Source of the DNA: Zunongwangia sp. HGR-M22
GTDB lineage: Bacteria; Bacteroidota; Bacteroidia; Flavobacteriales; Flavobacteriaceae
Assembly (NCBI RefSeq): GCF_027594425.1
Contig: NZ_CP115159.1
Location: 3,247,001-3,311,000 of the forward strand
Direction: 5' to 3'
DNA: 64,000 bases
The position numbers and the translations under genes were made by a program. Under the pieces are notes generated by a model. That model saw nothing but the letters and a program-made list of their open reading frames with translations, was not told the DNA's origin and did no database searches. How positions within the stretch are numbered: position 1 is the stretch's first letter; each line of letters begins with the position of its first letter. Shown here piece after piece: positions 7,516-14,171 of the stretch.

Positions 7516-7566
7516 CAATTTGTTGATTAAATTTTGATTTTTAACATTTTACGTTTTAAATAACTA

Positions 7567-7977
7567 CTACAAAGCCAAGTCGGCTAATGTATTTTCACCA
7601 AAAACATTTAAAGTACTGTCACGAACCTGAATCATTAGTTTATGAACAGAACATGTTTTTTCATCTGGGCAATCATCACATTTCTCGTAATAATTAAGAC
7701 TTACACAAGGAACCATGGCAATAGGACCTTCTAAAACTCTAATAACAGCAGTCATTTGAATATCTTCTGGCTCTTTAATAAGATAGTATCCACCACCTTT
7801 TCCTTTTTTAGAACCCAAAAAGCCTGACTTCCGAAGGATTAAAAGAATACTTTCCAAAAACTTTTGAGAGATATTCTCGCTCTTGGCAATTTCTGAAGTT
7901 TGCACCGGTTTTCGTCCTGGTTGCCTGGCAATAAAAGTAAGTGCCTTAATTCCGTATTTCGTTTTCTTTGAAAGCAT
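7567..7977 (-). CDS. Rrf2-family transcriptional regulator with four cysteines
   Basis: A 136-residue protein with the Rrf2 winged helix-turn-helix (MLSKKTKYGIKALTFIAR, SEIAKSENISQKFLESIL, KSGFLGSKKGKGGGYYL). The C-terminal part carries Cys91, Cys100, Cys103 and Cys109 (KCDDCPDEKTC), a likely Fe-S cluster or redox sensor as in IscR, NsrR or RsrR relatives. The position between metZ and cysH suggests control of cysteine synthesis, like CymR in Firmicutes, although CymR itself lacks such cysteines. Likely target: the palindrome at 7453-7481. It follows metZ by 57 bp and is probably in the same operon. Confidence 0.88.
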   Translation of the reverse strand: MLSKKTKYGIKALTFIARQPGRKPVQTSEIAKSENISQKFLESILLILRKSGFLGSKKGKGGGYYLIKEPEDIQMTAVIRVLEGPIAMVPCVSLNYYEKCDDCPDEKTCSVHKLMIQVRDSTLNVFGENTLADLAL

Positions 7978-8016
7978 ACGGCGAATATAAATAATTTTAA
8001 TCTTTCCATTCGCCGT
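7978..8016 (-). promoter_or_regulatory. Inverted repeat in the Rrf2 gene leader
   Basis: ACGGCGAAT (7978-7986) and ATTCGCCGT (8008-8016) are perfect 9-bp arms around a 21-nt spacer, touching the Rrf2 start codon. On the mRNA it would fold just before the ATG. It lacks a T-tract, so it is not a normal terminator for metZ. It could be an operator for autoregulation or an mRNA structure. Confidence 0.45.
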
Positions 8017-8034
8017 TATACTTTCAATACTATT

Positions 8035-9201
8035 TTAATCTAAGGCTTGTTTAATATCGGCAATAATATCGTCGATATGCTCTAAACCTACAGAAGTTCT
8101 TATTAAACCGTCTGTAATCCCCACTTCTAATCGATCTTCTTCGCTTAATTTGCTATGGGTGGTACTTGCCGGGTGTGTTACAATGCTACGGGTATCGCCA
8201 AGATTGGCACTTCTGGAACACATTTTTACGGAATTTAAAAATTTTCTCCCGGCATCGATTCCCCCTTTAATTTCAAAAGAAATAATATTACCACCCAATC
8301 GCATTTGCTTTTTAGCAATTTCGTATTGCGGATGCGATTTTAAAAATGGATATTTTACAAGTTGTACGTTAGGATGCGCCTCTAAGAACTCAGCTAATTT
8401 TTGTGCATTTTCACAATGCTTTTCTAAGCGAACAGCTAAAGTTTCCAAACTTTTAGAAAGCACCCAGGCATTAAACGGACTTAATGCCGGCCCTGTATTT
8501 CTTGAAAACAAATAAATTTCTCTAATCAATTCTGAATTTCCTACGGTAACTCCGCCTAAAACTCTTCCCTGCCCATCAATCATTTTGGTAGCTGAATGAA
8601 TCACCAAATCGGCTCCGTATTTTATCGGATTCTGAATATATGGCGTGGCAAAACAATTATCGATCACCAAAATTAGATTGTGTTTTTTAGCAATTTCACC
8701 TAAAACTTCAAGATCTATAATATCTACTCCAGGATTTGTTGGGGTTTCCGCAAAAATAATTTTGGTCTCCGGTTTAATTAAACTTTCAATTTTATCTACC
8801 TCATTTACCTTGAAATAGGTGTGAGATATATTCCACTTCGGAAAAAATTTGGTAAACAACGAATGTGTGCTTCCAAAAACCGATCGAGCTGAAAGGATAT
8901 GATCTCCGGCATTTAACAACGCAGCTAGTGAAGAAAATACCGCACTCATTCCAGTAGCAAAGGCATAGCCCGCTTCTGCTCCTTCCATTTTGCAAATTTT
9001 CTCAACAAACTCTGATGTATTTGGATTCGAAAATCGGCTGTAAATATTCCGTTCTTTTTCTTCAGAAAATGAAGCGCGCATATCTTCAGCATCTTCAAAA
9101 ATATAACTAGAGGTTAAATATAAAGGCGCAGAATGTTCTAAATGTTGCGAACGTTCCATTTGCGTTCTAATAGCTTCGGTTTCAAAATTTGGGGTAGACA
9201 T
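8035..9201 (-). CDS. metZ: O-succinylhomoserine sulfhydrylase-like Cys/Met metabolism PLP enzyme
   Basis: A 388-residue enzyme of the Cys/Met metabolism PLP family. The PLP-binding lysine is Lys206 in IHSATKMIDGQGRVLGG; the SATK-IDGQGRVLGG wording is typical of MetZ. Other family marks are YSRFSNPNT, SGMSA-like ATGMSAVFS and THPASTTHSKL. MetZ makes homocysteine from an activated homoserine and sulfide. It follows metY by 47 bp in the same direction. Whether the substrate is O-succinyl or O-acetyl homoserine cannot be read from sequence; a cystathionine-gamma-synthase role is an alternative. Confidence 0.85.
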   Translation of the reverse strand: MSTPNFETEAIRTQMERSQHLEHSAPLYLTSSYIFEDAEDMRASFSEEKERNIYSRFSNPNTSEFVEKICKMEGAEAGYAFATGMSAVFSSLAALLNAGDHILSARSVFGSTHSLFTKFFPKWNISHTYFKVNEVDKIESLIKPETKIIFAETPTNPGVDIIDLEVLGEIAKKHNLILVIDNCFATPYIQNPIKYGADLVIHSATKMIDGQGRVLGGVTVGNSELIREIYLFSRNTGPALSPFNAWVLSKSLETLAVRLEKHCENAQKLAEFLEAHPNVQLVKYPFLKSHPQYEIAKKQMRLGGNIISFEIKGGIDAGRKFLNSVKMCSRSANLGDTRSIVTHPASTTHSKLSEEDRLEVGITDGLIRTSVGLEHIDDIIADIKQALD

Positions 9202-9248
9202 ACCTTAACGTTTTATTGTTTGAAATTCAATTCAGAATTGAAAATTAC

Positions 9249-10526
9249 TTATTTTATTGTTGAAAATACATTTAACAGGTCGTCTTTTAAATCGGAAATA
9301 TCTTCCAAACCTACCGACAAACGGATTAAATCTTGAGTAACACCAGCATCGTTTTGTGCTTTTTCATCAAGCTGCTGGTGCGTGGTACTCGCAGGATGTA
9401 TTATTAAGGATTTAGTATCTCCAATATTGGCCAATAAAGAAAATAATTTGGTATCGTTAGCTACAATTTTAGCCGAGTCGTACCCGCCTTTTACGCCAAA
9501 AGTGATAATTCCGCTTTGACCTTCAGGCAAATATTCTTTTGCTAATTCGTAATACGGACTGCTTGATAAACCAGGGTAATTAACCCATGTTACCACTTCT
9601 TGTTCCTGCAACCATTGGGCTAAAGCCAATGCATTTTCGCTATGTTGTTTTATTCTGATTCTCAAAGTCTCTAATCCCTGAATAATCTGAAAAGCATTAA
9701 AAGGACTTAAAGCTGCACCATGATCACGTAATCCTTCAACACGAACTTTTGCAATAAAAGCAGCATTTCCTAATGCTTCGTGATACACCAAACCATGATA
9801 ACCAGCTGAAGGTTCAGTAAATTCAGGAAACTTACCACTGACCCAATCAAAAGTACCTGCATCGATTATAGCGCCTCCAAGAGAAGTTCCATTACCACTG
9901 ATATATTTTGTAAGAGACTCAATCACAATATCAGCTCCAAATTCTATAGGTTTCAGAAGATATGGTGTTGCTACCGTATTATCAACAATAAACGGAATAT
10001 TGTGCGCTTTTGCCTGTGCTGAAATCTTTTTTAAGTCTAATACATCCAATTTTGGATTTCCCAACGATTCCGCAAAAACAGCACGGGTATTTTCTTTAAC
10101 TGCTTTACCAAAGTTTTCAGGATCAGAAGGATCTACAAAAGTGGTAGTAATTCCAAATCGTGGCAAGGTAACACTCAGTAAATTATAAGTTCCTCCGTAT
10201 AAACTATTGGAAGCAACTATATGATCTCCGGCTTTCAATAGGGTTAACAAAGCAGTATTGATAGCTGCGGTTCCCGATGCGGTAACTACGGCGCCAATCC
10301 CACCTTCTAAAGCAGCTAATCGCTGTTCTAGAACATCGTTGGTAGGATTATTTAAACGGGTATAAATATAACCCGGTTGCGCCAATGAAAATCTACCGGC
10401 TGCCTCATCAGAATCTTTAAAGACGTAAGACGTTGTTTGGTAAATAGGAACGGCTCTTGTTCCTCCGTTAGTAGTTACGTCGTGACCGGCATGTAACGCG
10501 TTTGTAGCAAATTTAGTAGTACTCAT
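9249..10526 (-). CDS. metY: O-acetylhomoserine sulfhydrylase (aminocarboxypropyltransferase)
   Basis: A 425-residue PLP enzyme starting MSTTKFATNALHAGHD. The PLP lysine is Lys207 in ESLTKYISGNGTSLGGAI, and the insert after it (IDAGTFDWVSGKFPEF, then YHGLVYHEALG) is typical of the long MetY subfamily of about 425-430 residues. It joins O-acetylhomoserine and sulfide to form homocysteine. It is first in the metY-metZ-rrf2 order and is preceded by a Met leader peptide with an attenuator, plus a second possible attenuator. Regulation is therefore probably by methionine supply. Confidence 0.92.
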   Translation of the reverse strand: MSTTKFATNALHAGHDVTTNGGTRAVPIYQTTSYVFKDSDEAAGRFSLAQPGYIYTRLNNPTNDVLEQRLAALEGGIGAVVTASGTAAINTALLTLLKAGDHIVASNSLYGGTYNLLSVTLPRFGITTTFVDPSDPENFGKAVKENTRAVFAESLGNPKLDVLDLKKISAQAKAHNIPFIVDNTVATPYLLKPIEFGADIVIESLTKYISGNGTSLGGAIIDAGTFDWVSGKFPEFTEPSAGYHGLVYHEALGNAAFIAKVRVEGLRDHGAALSPFNAFQIIQGLETLRIRIKQHSENALALAQWLQEQEVVTWVNYPGLSSSPYYELAKEYLPEGQSGIITFGVKGGYDSAKIVANDTKLFSLLANIGDTKSLIIHPASTTHQQLDEKAQNDAGVTQDLIRLSVGLEDISDLKDDLLNVFSTIK

Positions 10527-10544
10527 ATTTTTTGTTTTTTAAAT

Positions 10545-10646
10545 AAACTACCTCAGGGCAAGGGCAAGCCCAAAAGGCATTTATCAGAAAATTATTTATT
10601 ATCTCGAGGCAAGCCTCGGAGCATTTAATCTCGATTATCAAGTAAA
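10545..10646 (-). repeat. Dispersed intergenic repeat, copy A
   Basis: Read on the minus strand, this stretch matches 21058-21157 on the plus strand: shared blocks include GATAATCGAGAT, AAATGCTCCGAGG, TTGCCT, TTTTCTGATAAA and, at the end, GGTAGTTT. The start contains a small palindrome around the ATAATCGAGAT phrase. The 3' end forms the region just before the metY start codon, so the element has become part of the metY leader. No coding content seen. Confidence 0.7.
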
Positions 10647-10685
10647 ATGAAACGATCTCCGTTTTGAGCTATTACCAGGGAGACC
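10644..10685 (-). terminator. Possible second terminator and antiterminator before metY
   Basis: GGTCTCC (10685-10679) can pair with GGAGATC (10660-10654, one G-U), followed by the T-rich GTTTCATTTT. Inside that loop lies GGTAATAGC (10676-10668), perfectly complementary to GCTATTACC (10718-10710) at the end of the mini-ORF upstream. The two helices exclude each other. The T-tract is weak, so terminator function is uncertain. Confidence 0.4.
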
Positions 10686-10701
10686 TTATTGAAATTATTC
10701 C

Positions 10702-10800
10702 TCAATTTAGGTAATAGCAGTGCATTTTTTTGCACATATACATCGGTACACTAACCTTGAAGAATACGGGTACTACATTCATATTGTCATTTTTTAGCAT
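10702..10800 (-). CDS. Possible second leader mini-ORF with Met and Cys codons
   Basis: A 32-codon open frame ends VPMYMCKKMHCYYLN and stops at TGA 10704-10702. The likeliest start is internal, ATG at 10743 (13 residues: three Met, two Cys), because the first ATG at 10800 directly follows the terminator T-tract and has no room for a ribosome site. The last codons contain GCTATTACC, one arm of the helix that would compete with the downstream hairpin. This fits an attenuator sensing methionine and/or cysteine, but the frame is short and could be chance. Confidence 0.4.
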   Translation of the reverse strand: MLKNDNMNVVPVFFKVSVPMYMCKKMHCYYLN

Positions 10801-10832
10801 AAAAAAAGCCGCTGTTTTTGGCAGCGGCTTTT
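10801..10832 (-). terminator. Attenuator terminator after the Met leader peptide
   Basis: On the minus strand AAAGCCGCTG and CAGCGGCTTT form a 10-bp stem with a short loop, followed by seven T residues (10807-10801). It is 22 nt after the leader stop codon. Leader codons 18-19 contain GCAGCG, able to pair with CGCTGC in the 5' arm of this stem and so act as antiterminator. Confidence 0.88.
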
Positions 10833-10853
10833 ATATATTATAACTATTTAAAT

Positions 10854-10925
10854 TTATACAATAGCGCGCGCTGCGGAAGATTTCCACATCATAAACATAA
10901 AGCGCATCATAGTATTCAAAATCAT
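10854..10925 (-). CDS. Methionine leader peptide (23 aa) of the metY operon
   Basis: ATG at 10925 opens a 23-codon frame: MILNTMMRFMFMMWK followed by SSAARAIV, stop TAA at 10856-10854. Six of its first 13 residues are methionine. It lies between a full-consensus promoter (-7 box at 10954-10947) and a Rho-independent terminator (10832-10801), and heads the metY-metZ genes that make methionine precursors. This is the textbook layout of transcription attenuation: low charged Met-tRNA stalls the ribosome in the Met codons, frees GCAGCG in codons 18-19, and breaks the terminator. The peptide probably has no other role. Similar peptides in relatives are expected but not checked. Confidence 0.82.
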   Translation of the reverse strand: MILNTMMRFMFMMWKSSAARAIV

Positions 10926-10946
10926 TTTCTTACAATTCTATATCTG

Positions 10947-10979
10947 CAAATATAAACACAGATTTTTTTCCTATCCAAA
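10947..10979 (-). promoter_or_regulatory. Promoter of the metY operon leader
   Basis: On the minus strand TTTG (10979-10976) is followed after 21 nt by TATATTTG (10954-10947), a full match to the TAnnTTTG -7 box. Transcription would start near 10940, about 15 nt before the Met leader ATG. Confidence 0.65.
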
Positions 10980-11020
10980 TTTAATTTAAAAATTAATATT
11001 CTTTTTCCGAAAGCTTTGCG

Positions 11021-12451
11021 TTATTCATTTTTTATTGTGTATTCTATAATACATCCCTTACAATTCACTTTATTTTTATTGTTTTTTGAAGGATTTGAAC
11101 TTTGTGAACTATAATCGGTAGTGAGATAGATTTTTGAACCATCTGGTGAAACTTCTACTTCACGATATCGTACTTCTCCTTTAAAATAGCTTTTGGGTTC
11201 ACCAATTATCTTATGTCCTTTTTTGTTCAATTTCAATTGCAATAATTCTCCTTGTTTTAAGGAAGGTATTAATAGTGAGTTTTGCCAGCTGGGAATAGCT
11301 TTTTTATCGTAAACAGCAATACTACTGGGAGCGACCGCTTCCCAATCTGGACCATCCTCATTTTTCAACCGATGTTCAAAAATTTTTGATAAGGTTTCCG
11401 AAGAAATTAACCCTAAAACTTTAATAGGTTCTTCAAAAATTTGTCCCATTTTTTTTGCATTTTCACTTTCATCCTCTACTAATGGATAAGCAGTATTCCA
11501 TTTTCCCGGCAAATAATCATGATTGGAAACCCCGGCAGCAAATCCATTATAATTACCATCGTTATATCCTATAACCAAAGGATGTCCGTAATTTTTGCCT
11601 TTCTTAATTTGGTTAACCTCATCATCTCCAAACGGACCATGTTCTGAAGAATATAACCTATATTTCCCGTTAATTTTCCCTTCAGCAATACCTTCCGGAT
11701 TTCGATGACCATACGTCCAAACCGCGTTTCGCTTTTCAGCACTAAATGGATTATCCTTCGGAATCCATGAATTTTGATTCACTGCAGTACTATCAGGCTC
11801 TAGATTAAATCGTAAAATTTTTCCTTCATAAGAATTGATATCCTGAACTCGATTTTTTCTGCCTGCATTTCCATATTGACCGGCACCCATATCTCCGGTG
11901 CTATAAAACAAATACGGTTTATTATTTATATGTGCTATTTTTAAATCGCCACCATTATGGTCGCTACTTCCGGGAATAGTATCGCAAATAGTGAATGGAT
12001 TTTTCAATTCCTGTGTTGTTTTATCATATTGATACCGCTCCAATTTTATCTTGTAAAAACAACCTCCAAAATTATCCTTACAGCCATCTTCGGTATTTTC
12101 AGCATTAAATTGATAAACGTAAGCAACATACACAAAAGGCTTTCCTTTTGTAAAATCTGGATGTAAGGCCAAGCCCATAAGTCCGCCCATGGGCCAGCTT
12201 TTCTCTCCGGAAAAATTTCGATTTGGTGTAAAATCTTTTAAAACAGTTTTCTTTTTTGTTTCTAGATGTATTCGACTAAGCAAATACTTTTTGGATTCTA
12301 CAACCCATAAATAATCGTCTGGGCCGTAAACAATAGCCCAGGGATCTTTTAAATTCTCGGCTATGATTCGCTTAGTGAATACCAATGAATCATTAGAATT
12401 TTTTGGTTGAGAATATATTCGCTGTGAAAAGCTTAAAAGAAACAGCAACAA
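11021..12451 (-). CDS. PQQ-dependent sugar dehydrogenase-like beta-propeller protein, possible N-terminal frameshift
   Basis: A protein of about 476 residues of the glucose/sorbosone dehydrogenase family (soluble six-bladed propeller). Family marks are NLKDPWAIVYGPDDYLWVVE, GLMGLALHPDF, DHNGGDLKI, WTYGHRNPEG and SSEHGPFGDDEVNQIKKGKNYGHP. It probably oxidises a sugar or aldehyde in the periplasm, if it binds PQQ. The only in-frame starts are TTG codons at 12451. A normal ATG at 12467 is one frame off; removing one T from the TTTTT run at 12454-12450 would give MIKIILLLFLLSFSQRIYSQ, an excellent signal peptide. So there is either a single-base frameshift or an odd TTG start. Neighbour genes do not clarify the role. 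Confidence 0.8.
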   Translation of the reverse strand: MLLFLLSFSQRIYSQPKNSNDSLVFTKRIIAENLKDPWAIVYGPDDYLWVVESKKYLLSRIHLETKKKTVLKDFTPNRNFSGEKSWPMGGLMGLALHPDFTKGKPFVYVAYVYQFNAENTEDGCKDNFGGCFYKIKLERYQYDKTTQELKNPFTICDTIPGSSDHNGGDLKIAHINNKPYLFYSTGDMGAGQYGNAGRKNRVQDINSYEGKILRFNLEPDSTAVNQNSWIPKDNPFSAEKRNAVWTYGHRNPEGIAEGKINGKYRLYSSEHGPFGDDEVNQIKKGKNYGHPLVIGYNDGNYNGFAAGVSNHDYLPGKWNTAYPLVEDESENAKKMGQIFEEPIKVLGLISSETLSKIFEHRLKNEDGPDWEAVAPSSIAVYDKKAIPSWQNSLLIPSLKQGELLQLKLNKKGHKIIGEPKSYFKGEVRYREVEVSPDGSKIYLTTDYSSQSSNPSKNNKNKVNCKGCIIEYTIKNE

Positions 12452-12619
12452 AAATAATTTTAATCATATTGATATCTATTTGTAAAACAAAAAATTACGT
12501 TTTAAAATTAAGAGGTAAACAGATACCAATGCTGTTAAAAATTGATAATCATTTCAAAAAAGAAACTTATTAAATTAAGGATCGGCAAAAAAATAGTGCC
12601 AATAAAAAGACGTTAAAGA

Positions 12620-12652
12620 GCGCTTTATTAAAAAAACTATTTTATACATTTG
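12620..12652 (+). promoter_or_regulatory. metK promoter
   Basis: TACATTTG at 12645-12652 is a full match to the TAnnTTTG -7 box, with T-rich TTTATT near 12624 about 16-20 nt upstream. Transcription would start near 12659, just 5' of the SAM-II-like aptamer. Confidence 0.6.
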
Positions 12653-12666
12653 TCCCTGAAATAATA

Positions 12667-12736
12667 ACAGGGAAAGATTTGACTGATTGCAACCCTATAA
12701 CTTTCTAATTTTAGATGGTTAAAAATGCTAAAGCAG
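12667..12736 (+). ncRNA. SAM-II-like riboswitch in the metK leader
   Basis: The stretch shows the SAM-II pattern: short P1 arm AGGG (12669-12672), loop with AAAGATTTGACTGATTGCAA, 3' arm CCCT (12693-12696), an A/T-rich linker, then TAAAAATGCTAAAGC (about 12719-12733). The GATTT...GATTGCAA and ATGCTAAA blocks are the conserved parts of this pseudoknot class, known from Alphaproteobacteria and Bacteroidota upstream of methionine and SAM genes. Downstream TAAAGCAG can pair with CTGCCTTTA (12751-12759) before a T-rich stretch, which overlaps the aptamer 3' end and may be the expression platform. It fills most of the 12,468-12,801 gap. Confidence 0.75.
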
Positions 12737-12801
12737 TACTACTTATATAGCCTGCCTTTACGTCAAATTTTCCTCTTTTTATAATTTAAAGGATAAAGTT
12801 T

Positions 12802-14058
12802 ATGGCTTATTTATTTACTTCAGAAAGTGTTTCTGAAGGACATCCCGATAAGATTGCCGATCAGATTAGTGATACCTTATTAGATAATTTTTTAGCTTTT
12901 GATGAAGATTCTAAAGTAGCTTGCGAAACTTTAGTGACAACAGGACAAGTAGTTTTGGCTGGTGAAGTACGATCTAATACATACTTAGACGTTCAGCAAA
13001 TTGCCAGAGATGTTATTAACGATATTGGATATACCAAAGGCGCTTATCAATTTAGTGGCGATTCTTGTGGCGTAATTTCATTAATCCATGAACAATCTCC
13101 AGATATTAATCAGGGTGTAGATCGCGCTTCGAAAGAAGAACAAGGTGCAGGAGACCAGGGAATGATGTTTGGTTATGCCACTTCTGAAACCGAGAATTAT
13201 ATGCCACTTGCACTGGATATTTCTCATAAAATGATGATCGAGCTTGCTAAACTTCGTCGTGAAAATAAAGATATTACCTATTTAAGACCTGATGCTAAAA
13301 GCCAGGTTACAATTGAATATAGTGATGATAACATTCCGCAGCGCATTGTAGCTATCGTACTTTCTACTCAGCATGACCAGTTTATGGAAGTAGACGAGGA
13401 AATGCTGACGAAAATTAAAAAAGATATTATTGAAATTTTGATGCCTCGTGTGATCGCTCAATTGCCAGAATACGTTCAAACATTATTTAGCGAAGATATT
13501 ACTTATCATATAAACCCTACCGGAAAATTTGTAATTGGTGGGCCGCATGGAGATGCCGGACTAACCGGAAGAAAAATTATCGTAGATACTTACGGTGGTA
13601 AAGGAGCTCACGGTGGTGGTGCGTTCTCTGGGAAAGATCCTAGTAAAGTAGACCGATCTGCCGCTTACGCCTCTAGACATATTGCTAAAAACTTAGTTGC
13701 AGCCGGCGTTGCAGATGAAGTTTTGGTGCAGGTTTCTTACGCTATTGGTGTTGTAGAACCAACATCGATTTCAGTAGATACTTATGGTACTTCTAAAGTT
13801 GAAATGAGTAATGGTGAGATTGCTAAAAAAGTAAGAGAGATTTTTGATATGCGCCCATTTGCTATTGAAGAGCGCTTAAATCTGAGAAATCCTATTTACC
13901 GCGAAACTGCAGCTTATGGCCATATGGGAAAAGAATCGAGAACGGTTACTAAAATTTTCAAGAGTCCGTATAGCGGAGAAGTTAAAAAAGAAGTCGAATT
14001 ATTTACCTGGGAAAAACTAGATTACGTAGAGAAAGTAAAAGAAGCTTTTGGATTGTAA
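12802..14058 (+). CDS. metK: S-adenosylmethionine synthetase
   Basis: A 418-residue enzyme with the standard MetK signatures: [20 protein letters not shown] at the N-terminus, [12 protein letters not shown] (about residue 117) and the P-loop-like [19 protein letters not shown] (about 271). It makes SAM from methionine and ATP in the cytoplasm. Length and motifs are complete. It is monocistronic with a strong terminator at 14081-14109. The SAM-II-like aptamer in its leader implies feedback by its own product. Confidence 0.98.
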   Translation: MAYLFTSESVSEGHPDKIADQISDTLLDNFLAFDEDSKVACETLVTTGQVVLAGEVRSNTYLDVQQIARDVINDIGYTKGAYQFSGDSCGVISLIHEQSPDINQGVDRASKEEQGAGDQGMMFGYATSETENYMPLALDISHKMMIELAKLRRENKDITYLRPDAKSQVTIEYSDDNIPQRIVAIVLSTQHDQFMEVDEEMLTKIKKDIIEILMPRVIAQLPEYVQTLFSEDITYHINPTGKFVIGGPHGDAGLTGRKIIVDTYGGKGAHGGGAFSGKDPSKVDRSAAYASRHIAKNLVAAGVADEVLVQVSYAIGVVEPTSISVDTYGTSKVEMSNGEIAKKVREIFDMRPFAIEERLNLRNPIYRETAAYGHMGKESRTVTKIFKSPYSGEVKKEVELFTWEKLDYVEKVKEAFGL

Positions 14059-14080
14059 TTTTCATCCTATAAATTAAATA

Positions 14081-14109
14081 AAATCCCCTGAATAATCAGG
14101 GGATTTTTT
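14081..14109 (+). terminator. metK terminator
   Basis: AATCCCCTGA-ataa-TCAGGGGATT followed by TTTTT; a strong Rho-independent terminator 24 nt after the metK stop. Confidence 0.92.
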
Positions 14110-14171
14110 ATACCACAAAATTTCCTTTTTTAATTTTATTAACGTTTATTTGAGATTTCATTAACATCTCT

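Noticed and set aside
10640-10800. SAM riboswitch before metY
   Set aside because: I looked for SAM-I and SAM-II core blocks on the minus strand and found neither; the region fits leader-peptide attenuation better.
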